Shown here: positions 53,108-62,824 of the stretch, in pieces
Layout: every line of letters starts with the position of its first letter
Position numbering within the stretch: the stretch's first letter is position 1
Assembly: GCF_014334335.1 (NCBI RefSeq)
Contig: NZ_JACSEU010000001.1
Span: 1,364,001-1,428,000 of the forward strand
DNA length: 64,000 bases
Origin: Treponema sp. Marseille-Q3903
GTDB taxonomy: Bacteria > Spirochaetota > Spirochaetia > Treponematales > Treponemataceae
Reading direction: 5' to 3'
The notes under the pieces: generated by a model
Seen by the model: only the letters and a program-made list of their open reading frames with translations
The model's database searches: none
What the model was told of the DNA's origin: nothing
Translations under genes and position numbers: made by a program

Positions 53108-54463
53108 CTAAAAAACGTTGATTTGTTCTTCTTCTGAAAAAGTCAGTCCGGTTTTTGTATTTTTTTTGTCAGAAGTTGCTTCTGAACTGGAACTTGCATC
53201 CGAAATTGCATTTTCTTCAGAATCAGCATTTGTGTCTACATTAAAATCTGCAATAGAATCACTTTCTGTAGAATCATTTATGTTTTGCGCATTTAAAACT
53301 GTCTGGCTGTTTTGAGTCTCAGTTTCATCTGTTTTATCCATTTCATCTGTTTTGTTTTCCTGAGTTTCATCTGTATCATCAGCTTCTCCATCGATATGAT
53401 TTTCATCCGATTGTTCAGATTTTTTCGCTTCTTCAGCGATGTCTTCATCTGTCTGCGCAAGAGCTTCGAGAACTTCTTTTTCGGTTTCAGGAAGAAGATT
53501 ATATACGAATTTCAAAACTTCGTTTCTCATTGAAGTTTCAATGTGAGTGCATTCAAAATGAAGCTTTGACTGATTTTCATTTTCATTAAATTCAACAGTC
53601 CTGATAATTCCGCTCATCAAAATCAATTTATTGCGGATTGTGAACTGAAGCTTAATTTTTGCATTTACGACACCTTTTCCGCCGATTCTGATAAGTGCCC
53701 CTGATTCTGAAATATCTTCAATGAGACATCTAAATCCATTTTGGGTTTCAATAGCATTTAGGTTTTCGTCATTTTTTTTAATTATGTAAAGCATTCCGTA
53801 AATATTGCAAGTTACGCGGACTGCTTTTCTTTTTTGCGTCCTTACAAGATTTGCAGAGTGTTTAAGAAATAATACTGATTTTCCAAGAAAAATTCCATTT
53901 CCTAAAACAGTCGTATCAAACACATAGCGGGCGTCACTTTTACGCCATAAAAAAACGCTGATTGTTTTTCCAACCCATTCATCAGCAGAATAAATGATTT
54001 TTTCTTTTTGTTTCGGGATTTCGATTGTGAGGTTTTTGTCGTTGTTGAGCAGTTTTGAGACAAAGACTCCTTTTCCCGGAAAAATTATCCGCAATGTCTG
54101 CCCTTTTTCAAGCGTGCTTGTATCTGAAAGCCCTTTTTTATCATCAGATTCGTTTTGAATTTTTGTACGGTATTTAAAAAGTTTTGACAGCAGAATTTGA
54201 TATTTTTCATTATCTTCTGAAGCCGTATGATTTGAAATTTCTGTCATGCAGCGAGTTAGAGCCTGCATTGAAAAAAAGAGAGATTTCGGTTCGTCAAGGT
54301 TGCAAATCTGTGCTGTACTCCACAAAAGAACAAGGTCGGAAAGTGAAAAGCCTGCATCTAATCCGGTTACAAAAAAAACAATTTGTGTTTTGAAAGCAGA
54401 ATAAACAGCTCCGAAAGCGAACAGTATTAATAACAAAATTATTAACGCAATTAGTGTGTACAA
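53108..54463 (-). CDS. Membrane-anchored PilZ-domain protein with an acidic tail
   Basis: A 451-residue protein. One N-terminal membrane segment (LIALIILLLILFAFGAVYS) is followed by a cytoplasmic domain and a PilZ domain (about 205-330): QKRKAVRVTCNI gives R-x3-R, and EDISESGALIRIGGKG gives the D-x-S-x-x-G motif, so c-di-GMP binding is expected. The last 110 residues are Asp/Glu/Thr/Ser-rich repeats (DDTDETQENKTDEMDKTDET) and probably disordered. The start is TTG after GAGGAAATT. It is transcribed divergently from the CAAX protease gene. Confidence 0.8.
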   Translation of the reverse strand: MYTLIALIILLLILFAFGAVYSAFKTQIVFFVTGLDAGFSLSDLVLLWSTAQICNLDEPKSLFFSMQALTRCMTEISNHTASEDNEKYQILLSKLFKYRTKIQNESDDKKGLSDTSTLEKGQTLRIIFPGKGVFVSKLLNNDKNLTIEIPKQKEKIIYSADEWVGKTISVFLWRKSDARYVFDTTVLGNGIFLGKSVLFLKHSANLVRTQKRKAVRVTCNIYGMLYIIKKNDENLNAIETQNGFRCLIEDISESGALIRIGGKGVVNAKIKLQFTIRNKLILMSGIIRTVEFNENENQSKLHFECTHIETSMRNEVLKFVYNLLPETEKEVLEALAQTDEDIAEEAKKSEQSDENHIDGEADDTDETQENKTDEMDKTDETETQNSQTVLNAQNINDSTESDSIADFNVDTNADSEENAISDASSSSEATSDKKNTKTGLTFSEEEQINVF

Positions 54464-54508
54464 AATTTCCTCTTTTTTTTATTATATTATATAATAATAC
54501 ATTTTTAT

Positions 54509-55135
54509 ATGAAAAAACATTCGTTATCAATTGAAATTATTATTTTTTCAGCTATTTTTTTCTTATTTGTAGTTCCTCCACTTTTTGCAAAAAACGTCTT
54601 TGAGAGCAATCTGTTCAGTGTGTGGAATTTTCCTGTAAATCAGCTGATTCTTGCATTTTTCGGCGGAATTATTTTATTTTTTTATTATGAAAAAGACAAA
54701 AAAAAGCCATTTTTGATTTTTTTTCCGGTCATTTATACATTCGGTCTTTTGTTTTCCGGCTCTCTTTTTATAAAATATATTTCTATTCTCATAGGTGAAA
54801 GTCCTGCTATCGATATAAAAATGCCTTCATCTTTTACAGGATGGCTTTGGTGCATTTTAAACTTTTCATGTGCAGCTTTTTTTGAAGAAGTAATTTACAG
54901 ATTTTACATCATAGATGAACTTGAATATCTTTTAAAATATAAAATAAACATTGTCTGCGAAATTGTAGGATGCCTTCTATTTGCTTTTGCTCATCTTTAC
55001 ATGGGCTGGATTTCTGTCTTAAATGCGGCAATTGCGCACATAATTTTACGCATGTGTTATGTAAAAAATCACAGATTGTGGCAGTGCGTTGCCTCACACT
55101 TTATTTACAATGTTATCTCTTTGATTTTATTGTAA
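54509..55135 (+). CDS. CPBP-family (CAAX/Abi-like) intramembrane metalloprotease
   Basis: A 208-residue protein with about six membrane segments. The signature is FFEEVIYRFYIIDEL (EExxxR) followed by FAFAHLYMGWISV (FxxxH) and H in VASHFIYNVIS. This is the CPBP prenyl-protease and bacteriocin-immunity family. No Shine-Dalgarno is visible. It converges on the DUF4340 gene and overlaps its end by 31 bp. Substrate unknown. Confidence 0.8.
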   Translation: MKKHSLSIEIIIFSAIFFLFVVPPLFAKNVFESNLFSVWNFPVNQLILAFFGGIILFFYYEKDKKKPFLIFFPVIYTFGLLFSGSLFIKYISILIGESPAIDIKMPSSFTGWLWCILNFSCAAFFEEVIYRFYIIDELEYLLKYKINIVCEIVGCLLFAFAHLYMGWISVLNAAIAHIILRMCYVKNHRLWQCVASHFIYNVISLILL

Positions 55136-56013
55136 GTCCAATAACTTATTTTATAGTGCGATATGTAGAATGCGTTATCATTTGATAATGAGCCGTCGCG
55201 CGTTGCAGAAAAATATTGAACTTTAACGATATATTCCTGCTGTGAGTCTGTTTTGAATATGTTCAAAACTATCCTTTTTTTATTTCCAAGTTCCATTATT
55301 ATAGCTGTATCAGGATTGTCTGATGATTGATAGTGAGATGGAAATCCTCCGTGTCGAAGTTCAAGGAATTTTTGTAAATCAGTGATTTTTGGTGTCTGCT
55401 GCACTATATCTTCTGGCTTGATTTTACCAAAAACTTCTTGCGATATTATAAAAGGCTCTGCCCACGATTGAATTGAAGTCGTCAGAAAACTATCAAAATT
55501 TAAATTTGTCTCATAAACCGCCGTGTTTTTATCTGTCATAAAAAAGCGTGAAGTCTGTGAAAAATCATGTTTTCCAAATATCAATTCGTGAGCTTCCCCA
55601 TCTTTTATATGATATTTTATGTGAAATGACTCAAAGCCGGAAAGACCAAATGCACTACCCTTGTTTATATCGTCTGATATTTTATACATATTGACAATAC
55701 CTGTAAGAGTGTTTATGAAATTTTTCATTTTTTCGTCTGAGGCTGGAAGTTGATATATATCGTTATTTTTTTGCAATATTTCTTGAGATGACTTTATTGT
55801 CCAAAAATTGTCGGTCTTTTTGATTGTGAGTTTTGAATTGCCTCTGTAAAGTTCAAACTCCGAGATGCTGTCTTTATATTTTGGATTTACGAGTGCCGTC
55901 TTTATAAGTTTTCGTCTGTCTTTTGAGCTGCATGACTTTGTAAAAGAAAAAACATATAAAATTGCCAGAAAGATTGTAGCTATATATAATATTTTTCGAT
56001 TTAATGTTTTCAT
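55105..56013 (-). CDS. DUF4340-domain protein of the Gld-like ABC system
   Basis: A 302-residue protein with an N-terminal membrane anchor (KILYIATIFLAILYVFSFTK). The soluble part fits DUF4340: EFELYRGNSKLTIKKTDNFW, QLPASDEKMKNFINTLTGI, FGLSGFESFHIKYHIKDGEA and so on. In other bacteria this domain stands next to the Gld-type ABC permease, as here. It overlaps the stop of the permease by 4 bp and the plus-strand protease by 31 bp. Confidence 0.75.
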   Translation of the reverse strand: MKTLNRKILYIATIFLAILYVFSFTKSCSSKDRRKLIKTALVNPKYKDSISEFELYRGNSKLTIKKTDNFWTIKSSQEILQKNNDIYQLPASDEKMKNFINTLTGIVNMYKISDDINKGSAFGLSGFESFHIKYHIKDGEAHELIFGKHDFSQTSRFFMTDKNTAVYETNLNFDSFLTTSIQSWAEPFIISQEVFGKIKPEDIVQQTPKITDLQKFLELRHGGFPSHYQSSDNPDTAIIMELGNKKRIVLNIFKTDSQQEYIVKVQYFSATRDGSLSNDNAFYISHYKISYWTYNKIKEITL

Positions 56014-58250
56014 TTTCTTACTGCCTTTTTTTTATGAAAATTGAAAAAGAATCCAAAAGCGATAACTGTAAGCGGAATGATTGCAAATAAAATGATAAAT
56101 GAAATCAATTTGAGCCTTGTAAAATCGGCAATGCTTTTGATTTTAAAAAAAGATGTATCCCTTGATATGCGGCTTTGGAGTTCCGCAAGTTCTTCTTCGT
56201 TGTTCAATTTTAAAAGAGCATTTGTCATAAAGTCAAAATTTCTGTAATCGCCAGTCTCCCCGCCGATGTAACCGTTCATAAGTGAATTAACAAAATATTG
56301 GTCTGAGACAACGATTATATTTGCATCACTTCTGTCTGCGAGGTTGTATAGCCCGGAAATTTTTCCTTTGATCTGTGCTGCGAGTATCTGTGTCGACTTT
56401 TGTAAATCTGATGTTTTTGAAGTCTCGAGAATGAATGGATTTGTTTCAATCAATTTATCTTTGCTGTTTTTGTCTATTTCATAAAAGTAACTTGCAGGCG
56501 ACGACATGATATAAGGCTGTGCATTTTCGTTTAATTCAAGCGGTGTCGGCCAAAACAGTGTCATTCCAAGAGTTGCATTTTTTTGCTGCAAAACGCTTAT
56601 CCAAAGAGGATAGTTTATCACTTGTTGATGCGAATTGTCTTCGCTGTACATCGTGATCGCTGCACACGAAACATCTGCTGCAATTTTTTTGCTGAATTGA
56701 ACACCCCAGTTTTCTATCATTTCAACGATATTTGTCCAAAGATTTTGTGTTATATTCCAGCTGTCTGCAATACTTGAACTGTATGGGCTTACTGCTAAAA
56801 TTGCGTTTCCTTTATTCGATAGAATGTATGATTCAATTGCGATTGCGTTTTCAATGTTTATTCTGCTGTCTCCAATCACAAAAAGAGGACCTGCCGTTTT
56901 TGAAAGTTTATCGGAAAATAAAGGGTCATCTATGCTGATTTGATTGCATATAAATCCTTGAGCTTGGAGCCAAGGGACTACGTAACTGTAATCGTCATTG
57001 AGAGTCATCTCATTTCCTACGACAATGTTAACACTGCGAGTATTACCCGAAATCAAATGCTTTATCCGTCCATCTAGGTCGTACTCGAGAGTGTTTGCAG
57101 CCATTGTAAAGGCGATTATCTCTGCATACCCCATATACTCGATTATTATCGACGAGTATACGGTTGTATACTCTGTGGAGGTATCTGAAACGGTTTTCAT
57201 TTGCTGCCCTGTAATTCCGTAGTTTTCAAGAAGCGTTTTAGCTGTTTTATCTTTGTCAGGATTTTTTATTATAAGAGTGATATTTTTTCCCGCTGATGTG
57301 TATTCTTCCAAAAAGTCGCTAACATCCCTGATTTGTGGGTACAACTTTGCGATTTTTGAGGAACGATAATACGTGATTTTTATAGGGTTGTCCGCTTTTT
57401 TTAACAGTTCTTTTGAATACTTTGAGATTGAATATGTCTTGTTTTTTGAAAAATCAAATCGCTTATAGAATTTGTTTCCGTTCATCATCACAAGCAATGT
57501 ACATGCGATTGCAGCAATTTTATTCAGCTTTTCTTTTTTTGTGTAACATTTTCCGTTCTTTATGCTGCTTGCAATTTCTGAAAGCAAAACAAATAAAACA
57601 GATGTTCCTGAAAGCCAGAATATATCTCTTGTATCTAAAATGCCTTTTCCTGCGGCATCAAAATGCCACGCAAAACTCATCTGCTTGAACACAGAAACAA
57701 TAAAATCAGGAAACTGGATATAAACTGTAAAAAGATGTGCGCTGTTGAAAATTGCGAGCAGCGTTGCACTTACGATGTATGATATCGGCCTGTTGGGAAA
57801 AAAAATGTTTACAAAACAGCATAGAGAAATGATTGCGCAACCGTAAAAAAAAAGGCAGATAATGCTTGTCGTCAGCTGTCCAAAATCGATGCAGCCGAAC
57901 ATGTTTACGATCAAAGCAGCCGGAATAAGAAGCAGAATCATAGATGTGTATAAAATCAGTTTTGTGACAAAGTTTATCGATATTTTTTCAAGGCTGCTCA
58001 AGGGAACAAATTTGTCATAAATCTGAAATGAACGTTTTGAACACAGAGAAGGCATAATCAATATGCTGATGTATGGCACTGAAGAAAAAAATAAAACCAA
58101 ATCTGTCGTTCCGTTTCCGCTGAAAAACTGTTGTCTTATAAAATAATTTATCGATGTGAATACGGAAAATAAGATTGCGATTATGTAAAAAAACGGTGAT
58201 TTTAGATTGTTGATGATGTTGTATTTTAAAAATGCATTGCGGCTTGTCAT
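56010..58250 (-). CDS. ABC-2 permease fused to a GldG-like domain
   Basis: A 746-residue protein. Residues 1-240 carry six membrane segments of ABC-2 permease type (ISILIMPSLCSKRSFQIYDK, LILYTSMILLLIPAALIVNM). From about 265 a GldG-like extracytoplasmic part begins (KTYSISKYSKELLKKADNPI, ITYYRSSKIAKLYPQIRDVS), with a last membrane segment near the C-terminus (LKLISFIILFAIIPLTVIAF). This is a GldF-GldG fusion; the ATPase is the next gene (58256) and DUF4340 the other partner. In Bacteroidetes the system serves gliding motility; in spirochaetes the role is unknown. Confidence 0.8.
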   Translation of the reverse strand: MTSRNAFLKYNIINNLKSPFFYIIAILFSVFTSINYFIRQQFFSGNGTTDLVLFFSSVPYISILIMPSLCSKRSFQIYDKFVPLSSLEKISINFVTKLILYTSMILLLIPAALIVNMFGCIDFGQLTTSIICLFFYGCAIISLCCFVNIFFPNRPISYIVSATLLAIFNSAHLFTVYIQFPDFIVSVFKQMSFAWHFDAAGKGILDTRDIFWLSGTSVLFVLLSEIASSIKNGKCYTKKEKLNKIAAIACTLLVMMNGNKFYKRFDFSKNKTYSISKYSKELLKKADNPIKITYYRSSKIAKLYPQIRDVSDFLEEYTSAGKNITLIIKNPDKDKTAKTLLENYGITGQQMKTVSDTSTEYTTVYSSIIIEYMGYAEIIAFTMAANTLEYDLDGRIKHLISGNTRSVNIVVGNEMTLNDDYSYVVPWLQAQGFICNQISIDDPLFSDKLSKTAGPLFVIGDSRINIENAIAIESYILSNKGNAILAVSPYSSSIADSWNITQNLWTNIVEMIENWGVQFSKKIAADVSCAAITMYSEDNSHQQVINYPLWISVLQQKNATLGMTLFWPTPLELNENAQPYIMSSPASYFYEIDKNSKDKLIETNPFILETSKTSDLQKSTQILAAQIKGKISGLYNLADRSDANIIVVSDQYFVNSLMNGYIGGETGDYRNFDFMTNALLKLNNEEELAELQSRISRDTSFFKIKSIADFTRLKLISFIILFAIIPLTVIAFGFFFNFHKKKAVRK

Positions 58251-58255
58251 TAAAA

Positions 58256-58996
58256 TTATCTTTCCTCTTTATATGTGAGTTTTATAAATGCATCTTCAAG
58301 ATTTTTAGATTTTGTCTTGGTGATAATCTGAGATTCCGTTCCGCTTGCGACTATCTTTCCGTCATTTAAAATATACAGTTCTGAACAAAGAGAATAAACT
58401 TCCTGAAGAATATGCGTAGACATTAAAATTGCCTTTTTTTTCGAAAGTTTTTTTATGAGATTTCTCATCTGGATAATCTGGGTCGGGTCAAGTCCGCTGA
58501 TAGGTTCATCTAATATAAGATTCGGAGGATTGTGGACAAGAGCTTGCGCAAAAGAAACTCGCTGCTGCTGTCCTTTTGAAAGATTTTTAATCTTTTTATC
58601 GAGTAACTTTTCTATTGAGCTCTGCTCTACTGTTTTTTCAATCGATTCTTTGAGATTTGATACTTCGTGAGTTTCTGCTGCGTAATTAAGAAATTCAGAA
58701 ACTGTCATCTCAGGCGGAAGCATCGGAATCTCAGGGACATAGCCTATCAACTTCATGCATACTTCAGGATTTTCAGCTGCATTCCACATGTTGTTGTTTT
58801 CATCTGTTATTATGATATTTCCGGACGACGGGTAATGAAAGCCGCAGATAACTTTCATTATCGTAGTTTTCCCCGAACCGTTCGGTCCTATTAAACATGT
58901 TATCTTGCAGTCTTCAATTTTGAGATTTACATTTTCAACGGCAAAATCTGATTTACGTGGATTGTACTTTTTTGAAAACCATGTAATTTCAATCAT
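58256..58996 (-). CDS. ABC transporter ATPase, GldA-like
   Basis: A 246-residue ATPase with Walker A GPNGSGKTTIMKVIC, signature LSKGQQQRVSFAQAL, Walker B PNLILDEPISGLDP and the switch His in STHILQEVY. It should power the fused permease encoded immediately after it (5-bp gap). All motifs are intact. Confidence 0.9.
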   Translation of the reverse strand: MIEITWFSKKYNPRKSDFAVENVNLKIEDCKITCLIGPNGSGKTTIMKVICGFHYPSSGNIIITDENNNMWNAAENPEVCMKLIGYVPEIPMLPPEMTVSEFLNYAAETHEVSNLKESIEKTVEQSSIEKLLDKKIKNLSKGQQQRVSFAQALVHNPPNLILDEPISGLDPTQIIQMRNLIKKLSKKKAILMSTHILQEVYSLCSELYILNDGKIVASGTESQIITKTKSKNLEDAFIKLTYKEER

Positions 58997-58997
58997 C

Positions 58998-59924
58998 TTA
59001 ATCTACAAACGGAATATCGATCTGCATTCTGTCGCGTGACAATTCTGCTTTTGGCCAGACAGCTTGTGCCTCTGTTAGTAAAATCTGGAGGTCTTTGTCT
59101 GTATAACGAGGGCTGTAGTGTATCATGCACATTCGTCGTACATTTGCTTCTTTTGCGATTGTCGCAGCCTGAACGGCAGTCATGTGTTTCTTTTCTTTTG
59201 CCTGCTCAAGCAATGCGTTTTCAAACATTCCTTCACAGATTAAAAGATCAGACCCTCGAACTTCATCAATAATAGAAGTCTTGAAAAGCGTATCGGTTAC
59301 AAAAGAAAATTTTCTTCCGCTTCGTTTTGGTCCAAGAACTTGTTCAGGCTTTACTGTTGAACCGTCTGCTGCCTGTACTTCGTATCCGTTTTGAAGCTGC
59401 GACCAAAGTGGTCCGCATGGAACTCCGAGTTCACGAGCTTTTTCTGGGTTGAACGCACCTGGTCTGTCAAGTTCTTCGAGCGTATAACCTACGCATGTTT
59501 TTGTATGGTCTAGAGGAAATGCACGGATATAAAAATCTTTGCCGGAATGAACAACGCAAGGTGCTTTAATTTCTTTTACTATAATCGGATAGTTTATATA
59601 CATGTCTAGCACGTTTCGGCTTGTTTCAATATATTCCTTGATTTTCGGAGGACCGTAAATGTAAAGAGGCTCTTCCCTATCGACTTGGGCAGAGAGCATA
59701 AGAATACCTGGTAATCCTGTCACATGGTCTGCATGTGTATGAGAAACAAAAATTGCGTCGATTTTCTTCCATTTCAGATTGAGCCTTTTTAGACTTACTT
59801 GAGTTCCTTCGCCGCCATCAAAAAGAAATAAATTACCGTCACGGCGAAGCAAAACTGATGTGAGGTGTCTGTAAGGCAACGGCATCATTCCGCCGCAGCC
59901 AAGAATAAAAGCTTCCATGTTCAT
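58998..59924 (-). CDS. rnz: Ribonuclease Z
   Basis: A 308-residue metallo-beta-lactamase-fold endonuclease that trims tRNA 3' ends. Zinc motif HTHADHVTGLPGILML, GCGGMMPLPYRHLTS and GGEGTQVSLKRLNLKWKKID at the N-terminus and MIHYSPRY near the end are typical of RNase Z. Start at ATG 59924; a second ATG two codons later is possible. It follows the ABC genes closely (1-bp gap), forming one run with them. Confidence 0.9.
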   Translation of the reverse strand: MNMEAFILGCGGMMPLPYRHLTSVLLRRDGNLFLFDGGEGTQVSLKRLNLKWKKIDAIFVSHTHADHVTGLPGILMLSAQVDREEPLYIYGPPKIKEYIETSRNVLDMYINYPIIVKEIKAPCVVHSGKDFYIRAFPLDHTKTCVGYTLEELDRPGAFNPEKARELGVPCGPLWSQLQNGYEVQAADGSTVKPEQVLGPKRSGRKFSFVTDTLFKTSIIDEVRGSDLLICEGMFENALLEQAKEKKHMTAVQAATIAKEANVRRMCMIHYSPRYTDKDLQILLTEAQAVWPKAELSRDRMQIDIPFVD

Positions 59925-59986
59925 ATTTGAGACAATAATATCAAAAAAATAAAAAATATAAAATGGGTTTGAAAAATTGTTTTTTT

Positions 59987-61369
59987 TTATCTTGACGGCA
60001 ATGTTTCTTTGATTTTTTTCTTTTTTGGTGACAGACGGTTGATGTATATATTATAAAAAATTAAATTCGCTATAAATGTCAAAACCCAGCTGACCGGATA
60101 TGAGATAAATATCGTCTTCGGCGTATGCAACTGTGGTATCTGAAATATTGTCACTAACCATATTATTCTGAAAAGGCACGCGCCAAGCAATGAAGATATA
60201 ACAGGCATGAGTGAATGTCCTATCCCGCGTATAGTGTTTGCCATTCCGTCCATCATTCCGCAAAGATAATATGTTGTAAATATAACCCAGCAGCGAATCA
60301 TGCCGGCTTGAATTACATCGGGACTTTTTGTGTAAATTCCAAGGAATCTATAGCGGAATAAAAGAAAAATTGTGCATAAAACAGTTCCGATAACAACTAT
60401 AGAAAATTGAGAAATCCATGTTAGTCTTCTGATTCTGTCAAACTTTTTTGCACCTGCGTTTTGAGAACAGAATGTGAGAGAACCTTGTGAAAATCCGTTC
60501 ATAGCGGTATAAACAAAACCTTCGATGTTGCAAACTGCGGAGTTTCCTGCAATCAGTGTTGCCCCAAAAGTATTCACCGATGACTGTATGATTACGTTCG
60601 AAAATGAAAACATAATCCCCTGAAATCCTGCCGGCAGCCCTATTTTTACGATTCGTGCAAATATTGACATGTTGATTTTTAAGTTATGAAGGCTTAGATG
60701 AAAATCATCTTTTTCAAAAACTAAAATTGTAATTATAAGAATCGCGGCTAGAGTCTGTGATATGACTGTAGCCCATGCAACTCCCGCAACATCCATCTTA
60801 AATATGATTACAAAAATCAGGTTTAAGACAAGATTTAGAATGCCTGCGAGAAACAAAATATACAACGGTCGCTTTGTGTCTCCTTTTGCACGCAGTAAGG
60901 CGCTTCCAAAATTGTATACCATCGTCGCTGTAATCCCACTAAAATAAATTTTAAGATAAAGTGTCGCAAGATTTAGAACTTCGTCAGGAGCTTGCATCAT
61001 CCGTAAAATGATGCGTGAACCGGCAATCCCTACGGCAGTCAAAATGATTCCGCTGTATACAGAAAGCAGAATTGATGTGTGTACAGTGTCCTTTAATTCC
61101 TTTGAGTTTCCAGCTCCAAAATAATTGGCAGCAACTACATTCGAGCCGATTGAAAGACCTGTAAAAAGATTGACTAAAAGATTTATCAGAGAACCTGTAG
61201 AACCGACTGCCGCAAGCGAGTTGTCTCCCGCAAATCTTCCTACAACTATGATATCGGCAGCATTAAAAAGCAACTGTAAGATGCTGGAAAAAATAAGCGG
61301 GATTGAAAACTGAAGCAACTTCCCAAAGATAGAACCTTCAGTCATGTTTATTTGGTTTGATTTTTTCAT
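59987..61369 (-). CDS. MATE-family efflux transporter
   Basis: A 460-residue protein with twelve membrane helices. Family-typical segments are IFGKLLQFSIPLIFSSILQL, ADIIVVGRFAGDNSLAAVGS and the repeat of the two six-helix halves (AGLPAGFQGIMFSFSNVIIQ). It exports cationic drugs or metabolites using Na+ or H+. It overlaps the start of the small upstream gene by ATGA (61366-61369). Confidence 0.88.
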   Translation of the reverse strand: MKKSNQINMTEGSIFGKLLQFSIPLIFSSILQLLFNAADIIVVGRFAGDNSLAAVGSTGSLINLLVNLFTGLSIGSNVVAANYFGAGNSKELKDTVHTSILLSVYSGIILTAVGIAGSRIILRMMQAPDEVLNLATLYLKIYFSGITATMVYNFGSALLRAKGDTKRPLYILFLAGILNLVLNLIFVIIFKMDVAGVAWATVISQTLAAILIITILVFEKDDFHLSLHNLKINMSIFARIVKIGLPAGFQGIMFSFSNVIIQSSVNTFGATLIAGNSAVCNIEGFVYTAMNGFSQGSLTFCSQNAGAKKFDRIRRLTWISQFSIVVIGTVLCTIFLLFRYRFLGIYTKSPDVIQAGMIRCWVIFTTYYLCGMMDGMANTIRGIGHSLMPVISSLLGACLFRIIWLVTIFQIPQLHTPKTIFISYPVSWVLTFIANLIFYNIYINRLSPKKKKIKETLPSR

Positions 61370-61590
61370 ATAATATCCAGCATATCTTTAAAAAAATGAT
61401 TTTCAATTTTTGCAGTATTCAGAAGTTGCCCAACAGAATCGTATCTTTTGCCTTCGTAAAGTTTTCCGAATACAATGACAAGTTCTCCATTTTCTTTTTT
61501 ATCATAAGTCATATTGTAAATTTTCCCGTTGTAAGAAAATTCCAGTGGTTTTTGAATTTCTATCAAATATAAAAAATGGTCTTTAGTCAT
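61366..61590 (-). CDS. Small conserved hypothetical protein, coupled to the MATE exporter
   Basis: About 74 residues from the ATG at 61590 (MTKDHFLYLIEIQKPLEFSY); an ATG eight codons upstream is also possible. It has a beta-rich start (NGKIYNMTYDKKENGELVIV) and a helical end. Its stop overlaps the MATE start, so they are translated together. No family recognised. Confidence 0.55.
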   Translation of the reverse strand: MTKDHFLYLIEIQKPLEFSYNGKIYNMTYDKKENGELVIVFGKLYEGKRYDSVGQLLNTAKIENHFFKDMLDII

Positions 61591-61832
61591 TCCTCTTAGT
61601 CTATTGAAATACATGCACGATTACAATTGGCTATCAAAACAATATCAGCGAAAAAGCTTTCAGATAATCATTCTCTGCATTTTTTTTACTCAATATCAAA
61701 TATAATTTTAAAATTAGATATTAACAAAAAAACGATTAGATATTACAATAATTGAGATATATTAGGTTTAATGTATCTTAGAAAAAGTTCTAAAAGGGTT
61801 TGTGAAAATTCTTTAGTAAAGGAGACTCTGAA

Positions 61833-62774
61833 ATGTCAAACAAAATTACTATTATCGGTGCCGGACAGGTTGGTTCAACGGTAGCATATGCATTAACACT
61901 TAAGCAGCTTGCTTCTGAAATTGTTATTATCGATATCATAAAAGAAAAAGCTATGGGCGAAGCTATGGATATCAGGCAGGGAACACCGTTTATCGGTCCT
62001 GTTTATATTCATGACGGTGATTATGAAGACGCAAAAGATTCAGATATAGTTATTTTTACTTCCGGCGTTGGCAGAAAACCTGGTCAGTCACGTCTTGATT
62101 TGACTCAGACAAACGTAAATATTGCAAAATCAGTTATACCTCTTATTACTAAGGCTGCTCCAAACGCCCTTTATCTTATTGTCGCAAACCCTGTAGATAT
62201 TCTCACATATTTGTTTGTAAAAACATCAGGCATCCCGGCAAGTCACATCTTCGGTACGGGAACAATGCTCGATACCGCTCGTTTCCGTGCACGCATTGCA
62301 GAAACTTACAGAGTCGGTGCAACAAATGTTCACGGATATGTATTTGGTGAACACGGTGATTCATCTTTTGTCCCATGGTCATTGGCAAACATCGGTTCAA
62401 TTCCCGTAGACAGTTTTGCATCAAGCTTTACAGGTAAAAAACTTCCTGATTTCAATAAAGACGATATTGAAGATTATATCCGTAAGTCTGGAGGAATCAT
62501 CATCAATGCTAAAAAATTTACAAACTACGGTATTGGAGCAACTACAGCTGACCTTGTAGACGCTTTGAAATACAGCACGGACTCTGTCCTTACAATTTCT
62601 TCGATGATGAACGGTGAATACGGAATCAATGATGTATGTATTTCTATTCCGACGTTGATTGGACAAAATGGAATTAAAGGTCACCTCGCTGCTCCGCTTA
62701 CAGATGATGAAGTTACAAAACTCCGTCACTCTGCAGATTGTCTTAAAGATATTATCAAACAGATTGAATTTTAA
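61833..62774 (+). CDS. ldh: L-lactate dehydrogenase
   Basis: A 313-residue NAD-dependent enzyme. GAGQVGST begins the dinucleotide fold; DIVIFTSGVGRKPGQSRLDL, IVANPVDILTY and the active-site signature GEHGDSSFVPWS (catalytic His) are all present. It reduces pyruvate to lactate in fermentation. A strong AAAGGAG site precedes the ATG. fumC follows 50 bp later in the same direction. Confidence 0.95.
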   Translation: MSNKITIIGAGQVGSTVAYALTLKQLASEIVIIDIIKEKAMGEAMDIRQGTPFIGPVYIHDGDYEDAKDSDIVIFTSGVGRKPGQSRLDLTQTNVNIAKSVIPLITKAAPNALYLIVANPVDILTYLFVKTSGIPASHIFGTGTMLDTARFRARIAETYRVGATNVHGYVFGEHGDSSFVPWSLANIGSIPVDSFASSFTGKKLPDFNKDDIEDYIRKSGGIIINAKKFTNYGIGATTADLVDALKYSTDSVLTISSMMNGEYGINDVCISIPTLIGQNGIKGHLAAPLTDDEVTKLRHSADCLKDIIKQIEF

Positions 62775-62780
62775 TAAAAA

Positions 62781-62808
62781 CTGTTTTGTCATGTAGATGG
62801 CAAAACAG
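62781..62808 (+). other. Stable hairpin between ldh and fumC
   Basis: Arms 62781-62792 and 62797-62808 pair over 12 bp with one G-U, loop GTAG. No T-run follows, and the fumC ribosome site begins right after it, so it is more likely an mRNA-stability or translation element than a terminator. Confidence 0.55.
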
Positions 62809-62824
62809 AAAGGAATAATGATTT

